DNA of 6,808 bases from Pontiella desulfatans (GCA_029287275.1 JARFRL010000339.1:1-6808), one strand, 5' to 3'; shown: positions 1-6,680, numbered from the stretch's first letter. Notes: generated by a model not told the origin, from the sequence alone. Numbers and translations are program-made.

Positions 1-924
1 CATCTCAACGAAATGACCGGCTCCGTCGATGAACGCGAGGGCGGTCGCCGCGAAGGCGTGGTCATCAACGATGGATGGGGTCCGCGCGAAATCGTCGTTG
101 AAGACGGAAAGATCAAAGGGCTGATCGTCAGCAAGGTCATCCGCGTGTTCGACGAGGAAGGAAAATTCTCCCCGAAAATGGAAGAGGAAACGCGCCTGAT
201 CGAAGGCGACTCCGTCTTTTTCGCGGTGGGGCAAGGTTCCGATTTGGCGTTTCTTGAAAACGCGGGCGTGGAAATGACGCCGCAAGGCTGGGTGAAGGTC
301 GCGGACGAGGAAACGCTGCGAACCAGCAAGCCGAACGTGTTCGTCGGCGGCGACATCGCGCATGGCCCGAAATTGTTCATCGACGCGGTCGCGTCGGGCA
401 GCAAAGCGGCCCAGGGCATTCACGCCTATTTGAACGACGCGAAGCCGCTCACGTTGAAGCGCAAGCTGACCTTCACCGAGTTGCCGGATTACGGCCGCGG
501 TTCGGTTTACGTGGATGAAGAGCGCGCGGAGCGCGAGGAACTTCCGGTCAACCCCGCGGAAGATCCGGAGTTCAACACCACGGTCGAGTATCTCGACAAG
601 GAAGCCAAAGAGCAGTCCGCCCGTTGTCTTGAATGTCACATCCATCCGACGTTCGAAGGCGACATCTGCATCTTGTGCGGCGGGTGCGTCGATGTCTGTC
701 CGTCCTTTTGCTTGTCGATGAAGACGATCGACCGCGTGGACGGCGGCGAGGATTTGAAGGTTTTGGCCGAAATGGAATTCGGTAGCATGGAGGTCGCGGA
801 AGCGGAAGGATCGGTCATGTTGTTCGATCCGTTGAAGTGCATCCGTTGCGGAATGTGCGCGCAGAAGTGCCCGACGGGCGCCTGCGAAATGACGGTTAAC
901 GAGTTCGAGGATTGTTTCGCTTAA
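1..924 (+). CDS. GltD-like FAD/NAD(P) oxidoreductase with C-terminal 2[4Fe-4S] ferredoxin domain (5' end missing)
   Basis: The frame is open from the first base, so the true start lies upstream; 307 residues remain. The visible part begins late in a pyridine-nucleotide/FAD oxidoreductase fold. A segment reading GDSVFFAVGQGSD is followed by VFVGGDIAHGPKLFIDAVASG (about nt 338-400), the C-terminal FAD-binding signature of the glutamate synthase small subunit (GltD) family. Past a linker, RCLEC occurs at 622-636. Two clusters of the form C-x2-C-x2-C-x3-C-P follow: cysteines at 667, 676, 685, 697 and at 838, 847, 856, 868. These are typical ligands for two [4Fe-4S] clusters, with an unusually long acidic insert between them. 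No export signal is visible and the family is cytoplasmic, so it probably moves electrons between NAD(P)H and ferredoxin or another carrier. Its substrate cannot be read from the sequence. It ends 9 bases before the ccoS-like gene, so it is probably co-transcribed with the respiratory genes. Glutamate synthase itself is unlikely given the ferredoxin tail and the context. Confidence 0.85.
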   Translation, partial: HLNEMTGSVDEREGGRREGVVINDGWGPREIVVEDGKIKGLIVSKVIRVFDEEGKFSPKMEEETRLIEGDSVFFAVGQGSDLAFLENAGVEMTPQGWVKVADEETLRTSKPNVFVGGDIAHGPKLFIDAVASGSKAAQGIHAYLNDAKPLTLKRKLTFTELPDYGRGSVYVDEERAEREELPVNPAEDPEFNTTVEYLDKEAKEQSARCLECHIHPTFEGDICILCGGCVDVCPSFCLSMKTIDRVDGGEDLKVLAEMEFGSMEVAEAEGSVMLFDPLKCIRCGMCAQKCPTGACEMTVNEFEDCFA

Positions 925-933
925 AGGCGCGTC

Positions 934-1110
934 ATGCTGATTCTAACCATCATCCTATTGGTCACGACCACGTTGCTCGGCGGAATCTTTTTCGTCCTGT
1001 TCCGTTGGGCGGTGAAAGACGGCCAGTTCGATGATCCCGAAGAAGCGAAATACGTGATTTTCCGCGAAGACGAAAGGCGCGCGAGCCGCGCCGCTGACGG
1101 AGGAAAGTAA
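934..1110 (+). CDS. ccoS: CcoS-like cbb3-type cytochrome oxidase assembly protein
   Basis: This is a small gene of 58 residues. Residues 2-23 form one hydrophobic membrane segment (LILTIILLVTTTLLGGIFFV and on). It is followed at once by WAVKDGQFDDPEEAKYVIF (residues 25-43), which matches the CcoS hallmark: W-A-x-x-x-G-Q-F-D-D a few residues after the helix, then an acidic stretch with a late aromatic. CcoS proteins are usually 45-70 residues long. In Rhodobacter CcoS is needed to make cbb3 oxidase active, probably by helping cofactor insertion into CcoN. The start ATG is 9 bases after the previous stop, with a modest AAAGG upstream. The stop lies 2 bases before the Rieske start, so translation is probably coupled. 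CcoS genes usually sit next to ccoI or ccoGH; here one leads a bc plus cbb3 cluster, which agrees with ccoN and ccoO lying downstream. The family call rests on motif and context, since the protein is short. Confidence 0.8.
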   Translation: MLILTIILLVTTTLLGGIFFVLFRWAVKDGQFDDPEEAKYVIFREDERRASRAADGGK

Positions 1111-1112
1111 GC

Positions 1113-1586
1113 ATGTCGGAAGAGAAAAAAGACGGAAAGAGTCGGCGCGAGCTGCTCACTTTAGGATCGGCCTTCGGCCTGATGGGCCTCGCGGCCGCGG
1201 GCGCCGCCGGCGCGCTGTTCAAATACATGATGCCGGTGGTCTCCTACGGAACCCCGCGCAAGTTTCTCGTGCCGGTCGAGGATCTTCCCGACGTGGGCGA
1301 CGAATTGATCTTCGACGACATGAAAGTGGTGCTTCGCCGTCAGACCGAAAAAGAGGTCGCCGCGATCTCGTTGGTCTGCACGCATCTAGGCTGCACCGTC
1401 AACCGCGTTGAAACGGGCTTCCTGTGTCCGTGCCATGGCTCGCAATACGACTCCGACGGCATCGTGGTGGGTGGGCCCGCGCCGAAGACGCTTCCCTGGT
1501 TGGACATCAAGGTGGTTCCTGGCGGGCAGCTCGAGATCGACACGGGCGCCGCGTTGGAAGAAGGCACCTTTTTCGCCGTTGTGTAA
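1113..1586 (+). CDS. Rieske [2Fe-2S] protein of a bc-type quinol oxidase complex, Tat-exported
   Basis: The protein has 157 residues. The N-terminus carries a twin-arginine signal (SRRELLTLG, residues 10-18) followed by a hydrophobic, Ala/Gly-rich helix (about 16-38). In this family that helix stays as the membrane anchor while the folded cluster domain is exported by Tat. The cluster-binding boxes are CTHLGC (residues 89-94) and CPCHGSQY (105-112). C89, H91, C105 and H108 bind the [2Fe-2S] cluster, and C94 with C107 forms the usual disulfide. S110 and Y112 are the two positions that hydrogen-bond the cluster and raise its potential in bc1/b6f Rieske proteins. A GPAP proline loop follows at 121-124. 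Box wording (CTHLGC, CPCHGSQYD, GGPAP) is closest to the b6f type by recall. It takes the first electron from quinol at the Qo site and passes it to the complex's c-type cytochrome. A strong GGAGG at 1099-1103 fixes the ATG. It pairs with the cytochrome b gene 23 bases downstream. It could be labelled qcrA, petA or petC depending on lineage. Confidence 0.96.
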   Translation: MSEEKKDGKSRRELLTLGSAFGLMGLAAAGAAGALFKYMMPVVSYGTPRKFLVPVEDLPDVGDELIFDDMKVVLRRQTEKEVAAISLVCTHLGCTVNRVETGFLCPCHGSQYDSDGIVVGGPAPKTLPWLDIKVVPGGQLEIDTGAALEEGTFFAVV

Positions 1587-1609
1587 CGCGTTTCTCAGAG
1601 GGATAGCTT

Positions 1610-2953
1610 ATGAATGAAATCATTGAACAGGCCAAGGAGTTCGGGAACAAGATTTACGACTCGATCTTCCGGCACCGTTTCGACAACACGGGTTTGACCA
1701 AATCCAAGATCATGTTCAGCAACGTCATGCTGCACGTGCAACCGGTCAAAATCCATAAGCGCTCGGTTAAATTCAAGACGACGATGGGCATGGGGCTGAT
1801 CACCTTCTACCTCTTCCTCATTCTCGCGCTGACCGGCATTTTGTTGATGTTCCACTACGTCCCGTCGACCGCGATCGGTCCCGACGGCCTGCCGGACGCG
1901 TACAGCCGCATGCTCAACCTGCGCTCCAACGTCTTCTGGGGCGGATTCGTCCGCAACATGCACCGCTGGGCCGCGCACGGCATGGTGGCGTTCGTCGCGC
2001 TGCACATGCTGCGCGTCTATCTCGCCGGCGCCCACCGCGGCGGCCGCGAGTTCAACTGGGTCATCGGCTGCATCCTCGGGCTGCTGACCGTCTTTCTTTC
2101 CTACACCGGCTACCTGCTACCATGGGACCAGCTCGCGTTCTGGGGCGTCAAGGTCGGCACCGAGATCGCCAAGCTCGCGCCGGGCGGCGCGCTCATCCGC
2201 GGCATCCTGCTGGGCGACACCGACGTCGGCGCCGAGGCGCTCGTGCGCTTCTACGTGTTGCACGTCGCGGTGCTTCCGGCGGTCATGGGCTTCCTGATCG
2301 CGGTGCACTTCTTCCGCATCCGTAAAGACGGCGGGCTGGCGCGTCCGGCCGACACCTCGAAAGAGAAGCAGATTCCCGACGAGGAATTCGGCGACGTGAA
2401 AAACAACTCCGTCTTCAAAACCGCGCGCAGCTACAAGCTGGTCGAAATCGTCAAGGGCAACGAGCCCAAGGTGAACGAGGAAGTCGACCAGATGATGTTC
2501 GCGTGGCCGAAGCTCATCATCCGCGAGTTGATGGTGTTGCTCGGCGTGTGCCTCGTCCTGAGCGCGATCTCCGTCTTCTTCGACGCGCCGCTCGAAGGCC
2601 CCGCGGATCCCAACCATCCCACCAACCCGGCCAAAGCGCCTTGGTACTTCCTGGGTCTACAGGAATTGACGAGCTACCACGGGTTCATCGGCGGCATCGT
2701 GATTCCCGGCCTTCTCGCGGGGGGCGTGATGGTGCTGCCCTACATCGAGATGTTCTTCGAGACCTTCACCAAAACCTGGAAGACGAACGTTCCCGGCGTC
2801 TGGTTCGCCCGCGAGCGCGGCCTGCTGAACGTCCTGTTCATCGGAATCTACGTCTTCATGCTCGTGTTGATCATCATCGGGGTCTACTTCCGCGGCGAGA
2901 ACTGGGCGATCGTATATCCGTGGGAGCACCCGCTCTCCGGGGGAGGTCACTAA
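1610..2953 (+). CDS. Cytochrome b of a bc complex, fused b6-like plus subunit IV-like protein
   Basis: A 447-residue integral membrane protein that carries the two b hemes and both quinone sites. The b6-like part (about residues 55-240) has four predicted helices. Heme ligands are H118/H132 (13 residues between) and H218/H233 (14 between); the 14-residue spacing is the b6 pattern, while bc1-type cytochrome b has 13. Other b6-like landmarks are MHRW (117-120), TGYLLPWDQ (166-174) and RFYVLH (213-218). A hydrophilic linker (about 240-298) leads to a subunit IV-like part with three predicted helices (about 303-324, 358-378, 406-427). The Qo motif, PEWY in most relatives, reads APWYFLGLQE here (343-352). 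Gly60 sits where b6 has the cysteine that binds heme c_i, so that extra heme is not expected. AGAGGGA at 1597-1603 supports the start. The stop TAA shares its last A with the next ATG. Total length and about seven helices fit a fused b6/IV protein rather than an eight-helix bc1 protein. Possible labels are qcrB or petB. Confidence 0.95.
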   Translation: MNEIIEQAKEFGNKIYDSIFRHRFDNTGLTKSKIMFSNVMLHVQPVKIHKRSVKFKTTMGMGLITFYLFLILALTGILLMFHYVPSTAIGPDGLPDAYSRMLNLRSNVFWGGFVRNMHRWAAHGMVAFVALHMLRVYLAGAHRGGREFNWVIGCILGLLTVFLSYTGYLLPWDQLAFWGVKVGTEIAKLAPGGALIRGILLGDTDVGAEALVRFYVLHVAVLPAVMGFLIAVHFFRIRKDGGLARPADTSKEKQIPDEEFGDVKNNSVFKTARSYKLVEIVKGNEPKVNEEVDQMMFAWPKLIIRELMVLLGVCLVLSAISVFFDAPLEGPADPNHPTNPAKAPWYFLGLQELTSYHGFIGGIVIPGLLAGGVMVLPYIEMFFETFTKTWKTNVPGVWFARERGLLNVLFIGIYVFMLVLIIIGVYFRGENWAIVYPWEHPLSGGGH

Positions 2954-4716
2954 TGATTAAGGACTATCGCATTCTATTCCTGTTGGCCTTCTTGGGGCTC
3001 GTCGTATTGGGCTTGTCCATGAAGAAAGCGTTTGATCAGGACTGGATCAAACATCAGAAGACCTACTACGAAGCGTTGGGCGAGGAATTCCCCGGCGCGG
3101 TGATCAAGCAGGTCAACGTCAAGACGCCCGCGGGCGCGATGCTCGTCGACCGGTGTCAGTCTTGCCACATTGGCGCGTCCAATCCGGACGCCGCGGGCTT
3201 CGAGTCGCCCTTGGCCGCTCACCCGCCCATCGTTCCGGGCGTCGAGAACGATCCGCACGACTTCGCGGTCATCGGCTGCGCGGTCTGCCACGACGGCAGT
3301 AGCCGCGATCTCGACATGCACCTGGCCCACGGCGAGGCGCATGGTTGGATCAAGCCGCTGCTGACCGGCCCCAGCGCGCAGGCGAGCTGCAACCGGTGCC
3401 ACGCGATGGAGACGGGGCGCCTTCCCGGCGCGGAACTCTACGTCGAAGGCCGCGAGCTCTTCTTGGAAAAAGCCTGCTGGGGTTGCCACACGATCGCGGG
3501 CATTTCCTCGTCGTCGCAGGCGCCCGAGCTTTCCGACGCGGGCGGCAAGTTCACATACGACTATCTGGTCGAATCCATCGTGGACCCCTCGGCCAACATC
3601 GCGAACTCGAAAATGCCCTATTTCGATTGGGCTCATGACGAAGAGACCGTCGCCGCGTTGGCGACCTATCTGAAAGGGCAGCAGAAAGCCCGCCTTCGTT
3701 CCGACGAAAGCGCGCCGATCGGCTACATCAAACCGAAGTCGGAAATCAAGCGCGTCACCGAGCCGAGCGTGGCCGCGGGCCGCGCGCTGTTCGCCGGCGC
3801 GCCCTACGAAGGTTCCACCTCCATGGGCGGCTGCGTCAACTGCCACGCCATCCGCAACACCGACGGCCAACTCGCGGGCGGGCAGATTGGTCCGGACCTG
3901 ACGTGGGCGATTCGCACGCGCGGTCAAGAATACACGCGCGACCACATCGTCAACGCGCGGACGCACGTCGTCGATTCGATCATGCCGACCTTCAAGGACT
4001 ACAACGACGCCGAGCTCGACAGCCTGGTGTTGTTCTTGGGAACGCTGACGTACAAGCTGCCCGAGGAATCCGAGGGGCAGAAGATGTACGACGCGTACTG
4101 CGTCTCTTGCCACGGCGAGGACCTGAACGGCCGCGGCGTGGTTTCGGGCATGCTCGATCCCTATCCGCGCGACTTCAGCAAAGCCCAGTTCGTGCTGGCC
4201 TACGAGGAGCGCTTCAAGAACTCGATCCTCAACGGCGTGGGCGGAACCGACATGCCCGCGTGGAAGAACATCCTCAGCGAGCAAAAAGTGGAAACGCTGA
4301 TCGAGTTCATCAAGGAAAAGAGCCTGGAGAACGCGCCGGAAAATTATAAACGAATCGCCGTCGAACTGCCGAAAATCGGCGACGCCGAACGCCTGGACTA
4401 CAAGGACAAGGGCAAGCTGATCGAAGCCGGAGACGCGGAAAAAGGCTATGAGGCGTTCCAGAAGAACTGCACCTCCTGCCACGGCAAACTCGCGAACGGA
4501 AAGGGTCCGAACGCGTACAATCTGGAGCACCCGTTGCCGCGCAACCTGATCAGCAAGGAATTCCTGAACCAGGCGGCCGTCAGCGACGAGCGGCTCTACC
4601 AGTCGATCCTGCTCGGCGTGGCCGGCGCCCCGATGCCCGCGCACGACTTCTTGTCCGACCAGACGATTCTGGACATCATCGCCTTTATCCGGGCCAATAC
4701 CGAGGAAGCTGAATAA
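2953..4716 (+). CDS. Membrane-anchored heptaheme cytochrome c of the bc complex
   Basis: The protein has 587 residues. It begins with a short cytoplasmic tail and one hydrophobic helix (about residues 5-22), which looks like an uncleaved anchor; the rest would be periplasmic. Seven CXXCH heme c sites start at C68, C109, C146, C175, C294, C383 and C506. The first three lie in a compact His-rich region with spare histidines (H90, H101, H123, H126, H130), suggesting bis-His hemes. The last four each have a later MP that suits class I Met ligation: M221, M344, M434 and M561. Domains 4 and 5 resemble each other, and domains 6 and 7 look like a tandem duplication (SCHG, NG-x-G, SIL-x-GV-x-G, MPA). 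It probably replaces cytochrome c1/f, accepting electrons from the Rieske protein and passing them to the oxidase. The ATG at 2953 overlaps the cytochrome b stop as TAATG, with GGGGGAGG just upstream. The frame is open back to 2503, but that part overlaps cytochrome b and has no family features. I do not recognise a named gene. Confidence 0.93.
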   Translation: MIKDYRILFLLAFLGLVVLGLSMKKAFDQDWIKHQKTYYEALGEEFPGAVIKQVNVKTPAGAMLVDRCQSCHIGASNPDAAGFESPLAAHPPIVPGVENDPHDFAVIGCAVCHDGSSRDLDMHLAHGEAHGWIKPLLTGPSAQASCNRCHAMETGRLPGAELYVEGRELFLEKACWGCHTIAGISSSSQAPELSDAGGKFTYDYLVESIVDPSANIANSKMPYFDWAHDEETVAALATYLKGQQKARLRSDESAPIGYIKPKSEIKRVTEPSVAAGRALFAGAPYEGSTSMGGCVNCHAIRNTDGQLAGGQIGPDLTWAIRTRGQEYTRDHIVNARTHVVDSIMPTFKDYNDAELDSLVLFLGTLTYKLPEESEGQKMYDAYCVSCHGEDLNGRGVVSGMLDPYPRDFSKAQFVLAYEERFKNSILNGVGGTDMPAWKNILSEQKVETLIEFIKEKSLENAPENYKRIAVELPKIGDAERLDYKDKGKLIEAGDAEKGYEAFQKNCTSCHGKLANGKGPNAYNLEHPLPRNLISKEFLNQAAVSDERLYQSILLGVAGAPMPAHDFLSDQTILDIIAFIRANTEEAE

Positions 4717-6083
4717 TGAAACAAGACACAGCCGCTAAAACGATGGTGATCGCCGCGTGCGTCTATTTTGGACTCGCGTTGACGATGGGGTTGCTCACGG
4801 CCCTCAAGTTCGTGGTGCCGACGGTGGGCGACATCGAGTATCTATCGCTGCCGCGCGTGCGCATGCTGCACACGAACATCAACCTGTTCGGTTGGTTGTT
4901 GCAGGCCAACATGGGCGTCCTGTTCTGGATCCTGCCGCGGATTCTGCACACCAAGCTCTTCTCCGAGAAACTCGGCGTCGCCATGAGCGTGGTCTACAAC
5001 ATCGCGTTGATCAGCGGCTTCGTCTCCATCATTCTCGGCAACGTCAAGAACGTGGAATACGGCGAGATCCCCGCGCCGTTCGACTACATGATCGCCATTT
5101 GCTGGGTGATGTTCGCCATCAACGTGTTCGGCACCGTCATCACGCGCAAAGTGAAATATCTCTACGTCACGGTGTGGTACACGCTCGGCGCGGTCATCTG
5201 GACGACCTTCGTCTACATCACCGGCAACATGCTCAGCCAAATGCCGATGGTGGCCGGCGCGAACCAGGCCAACCTGATCTGGTTCTACGTGCACAACGCC
5301 GTGGGTCTGATCTTCACCCCGCTCGGCGTCGCGATCGCGTACTACCTGATTCCCAAGCAGCTCGACACCCCGATCTACTCGCACAAACTGTCGATGGTCG
5401 GCTTCTGGGTCATCTCGTTCGTCTATGTCTGGACGGGCGCGCACCATATGATCCACGGCCCGAGTCCGCACTGGCTGCAGACGGTTTCCATCATCTTCTC
5501 GTTCAGCCTCATCATTCCGGTGATGGCGGTGATCACCAACTTCTTCGGCACCTTCGCCACCGCCCCGCGCGGCAAGCGCATGGTGGGTCCGATTCCGAAG
5601 TTGCTGATGATGGGTACGGTCTACTACGTCTTCACCTGCCTGCAGGGCCCGTTCCAAGCGATCCGCTCGGTGAACGAGATCACCAGTAAAACCGACTGGG
5701 TCGTCGGCCACGCGCACATGGCGCTGTTCGGCGCGTTCTCCTACTACGCGATGGCGGGCGTCTACTACGTCGCCCCCAAACTCGCCGGCCGCAAGCTCTA
5801 CTCCGAGAAGCTCGGCGACATCCAGTTCTGGCTCATGACGCTCGCGAGCATTCCGTTCTTCGCGGTCCTCTGGATCGGCGGGGTCATTCAGGGCTTCGCC
5901 TGGTTGAACCCGGAAAACACCTTCGTGGAAACCTTGGAAGCCCTCAAGCACGCGCACTGGATGCGCTTCTCGACCGGCGGCGTGATCTTCATCGCCTACT
6001 TCCTGTTCCTGTACAACATCATGCAGACCTTCTTCGGGAAATATCCCGACGAGGTCGACGCCGAAACCGCGGTCGCCGAGTAG
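4716..6083 (+). CDS. ccoN: cbb3-type cytochrome c oxidase catalytic subunit I (CcoN)
   Basis: A 455-residue polytopic membrane protein of the C-type heme-copper oxidase family that reduces O2 to water. Ligands can be placed by motif. H52 in RMLHTN and H334 bind low-spin heme b. H332 in GHAH binds high-spin heme b3. H193 in YVHNAVG and H243/H244 in GAHH bind CuB. Y237 (YVWTGAHH) sits six residues before the HH pair, where CcoN has the tyrosine cross-linked to a CuB histidine. NO reductases lack this tyrosine, so an oxidase is favoured. TDWVVGH (326-332) and the EYGE pair (E114, E117, matching the calcium-site glutamates) are also CcoN hallmarks. Length is slightly below the usual 470-480. One difference is Q310 in LQGP, where cbb3 enzymes usually have Glu (EGP). 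The ATG overlaps the stop of the heptaheme gene (TAATG), with GAGGAAG at 4702-4708 as ribosome binding site. ccoO follows after 12 bases. Confidence 0.96.
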   Translation: MKQDTAAKTMVIAACVYFGLALTMGLLTALKFVVPTVGDIEYLSLPRVRMLHTNINLFGWLLQANMGVLFWILPRILHTKLFSEKLGVAMSVVYNIALISGFVSIILGNVKNVEYGEIPAPFDYMIAICWVMFAINVFGTVITRKVKYLYVTVWYTLGAVIWTTFVYITGNMLSQMPMVAGANQANLIWFYVHNAVGLIFTPLGVAIAYYLIPKQLDTPIYSHKLSMVGFWVISFVYVWTGAHHMIHGPSPHWLQTVSIIFSFSLIIPVMAVITNFFGTFATAPRGKRMVGPIPKLLMMGTVYYVFTCLQGPFQAIRSVNEITSKTDWVVGHAHMALFGAFSYYAMAGVYYVAPKLAGRKLYSEKLGDIQFWLMTLASIPFFAVLWIGGVIQGFAWLNPENTFVETLEALKHAHWMRFSTGGVIFIAYFLFLYNIMQTFFGKYPDEVDAETAVAE

Positions 6084-6089
6084 GGGGAA
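6083..6089 (+). promoter_or_regulatory. Ribosome binding site setting the ccoO start
   Basis: A GGGGGAA run overlaps the last base of the ccoN stop. It lies 6 bases before the ATG at 6096, a normal spacing. The in-frame TTG at 6090 directly abuts the run and is too close to be served by it, so the ATG is the better start. Confidence 0.6.
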
Positions 6090-6095
6090 TTGACT

Positions 6096-6680
6096 ATGAA
6101 AATCGATGTTGAAAAAAGCCTGCTCTGGACCTCCGTCGCCGCCTTCGCGCTCTTCGCCGTCGGCGCCGTCCTCACCACCATTGTTCCGCCCATGGTCAGC
6201 CCCGAGATGTGGAAGTCCGATCATCCGGTGCGCGAATACACCGAACAGGAACTCCGCGGAATCGCGATCTACAAAAGCGAGGGATGCGTCTACTGCCACA
6301 CGCAGCAGGTCCGCCATCTCGATTCCGACCGCCGCCGCTACGGCTGGCGCCTGGTCGAAGCGCCCGAATCCGAATCGTGGGAGTACGTGAACGACAAACA
6401 AAACTTCCTCGGCACCAAACGCACCGGCCCCGATCTAGCGCGCGTGGGCGGAAAATACTCCTCCGAATGGCACTGGGCCCACTTCAAGAACCCGCGCGAC
6501 ATGGGCGAAAAGTTCCCCGATCGAAAAGGCATCTACGAACGCGTTTCCATCATGCCGTCGTTCAAGCATCTGAGCGACGAAGAGATCAAGGATCTCACCG
6601 CGTACATCCAGACGCTCGGACGCAACAAAAACTGGCGCGTCGACGCCGATGGAAACCCGCTCAACGACTACGAGAAATAG
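6096..6680 (+). CDS. ccoO: cbb3-type cytochrome c oxidase mono-heme subunit II (CcoO)
   Basis: A 194-residue membrane-anchored cytochrome c that hands electrons to CcoN. One hydrophobic helix spans about residues 9-33 and serves as the anchor. GIAIYKSEGCVYCHTQQVR (55-73) contains the single heme c site, C64-C67-H68, in the typical CcoO wording (Y-x-x-E-G-C-x-x-CH-x-Q-x-VR). KRTGPDLARVGGKYSSEWH (108-126) is another strong CcoO signature. SIMPSF (151-156) gives M153 as the sixth heme ligand, and the chain closes with the usual acidic helix and YIQTLG. Length matches the family's roughly 200 residues, with no truncation seen. The start is the ATG at 6096, six bases after a GGGGGAA run; the in-frame TTG at 6090 is rejected. 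It lies 12 bases after ccoN and is surely in the same transcript. In the usual order ccoQ and ccoP would follow; here a 120-base gap with a repeat comes next. Confidence 0.96.
   Translation: MKIDVEKSLLWTSVAAFALFAVGAVLTTIVPPMVSPEMWKSDHPVREYTEQELRGIAIYKSEGCVYCHTQQVRHLDSDRRRYGWRLVEAPESESWEYVNDKQNFLGTKRTGPDLARVGGKYSSEWHWAHFKNPRDMGEKFPDRKGIYERVSIMPSFKHLSDEEIKDLTAYIQTLGRNKNWRVDADGNPLNDYEK

Noticed and set aside
625..639. CLECH in the flavin/iron-sulfur protein looks like a heme c site
   Set aside because: The protein is of a cytoplasmic GltD-like family with no export signal, and an RCL-x-C motif is usual just before its ferredoxin domain; heme attachment needs the periplasm.
2503..2952. Upstream extension of the heptaheme gene frame
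   Set aside because: The extra 150 residues overlap cytochrome b, are Arg-rich without motifs, and would put the membrane anchor in mid-protein; the ATG at 2953 has a strong ribosome binding site.
2974..4644. Long open frame of 556 codons on the - strand
   Set aside because: It lies entirely opposite the heptaheme gene, has Arg/Val/His/Asp-rich low-complexity content with no motif, and arises from G/C-rich third positions on the + strand.
6090..6095. TTG at 6090 as the ccoO start
   Set aside because: It abuts the GGGGGAA run with no spacing, while the ATG at 6096 has normal spacing.
4842..6401. Long open frame of 519 codons on the - strand
   Set aside because: It is antisense to ccoN and ccoO, shows no family features, and has the composition typical of shadow frames in GC-rich DNA.
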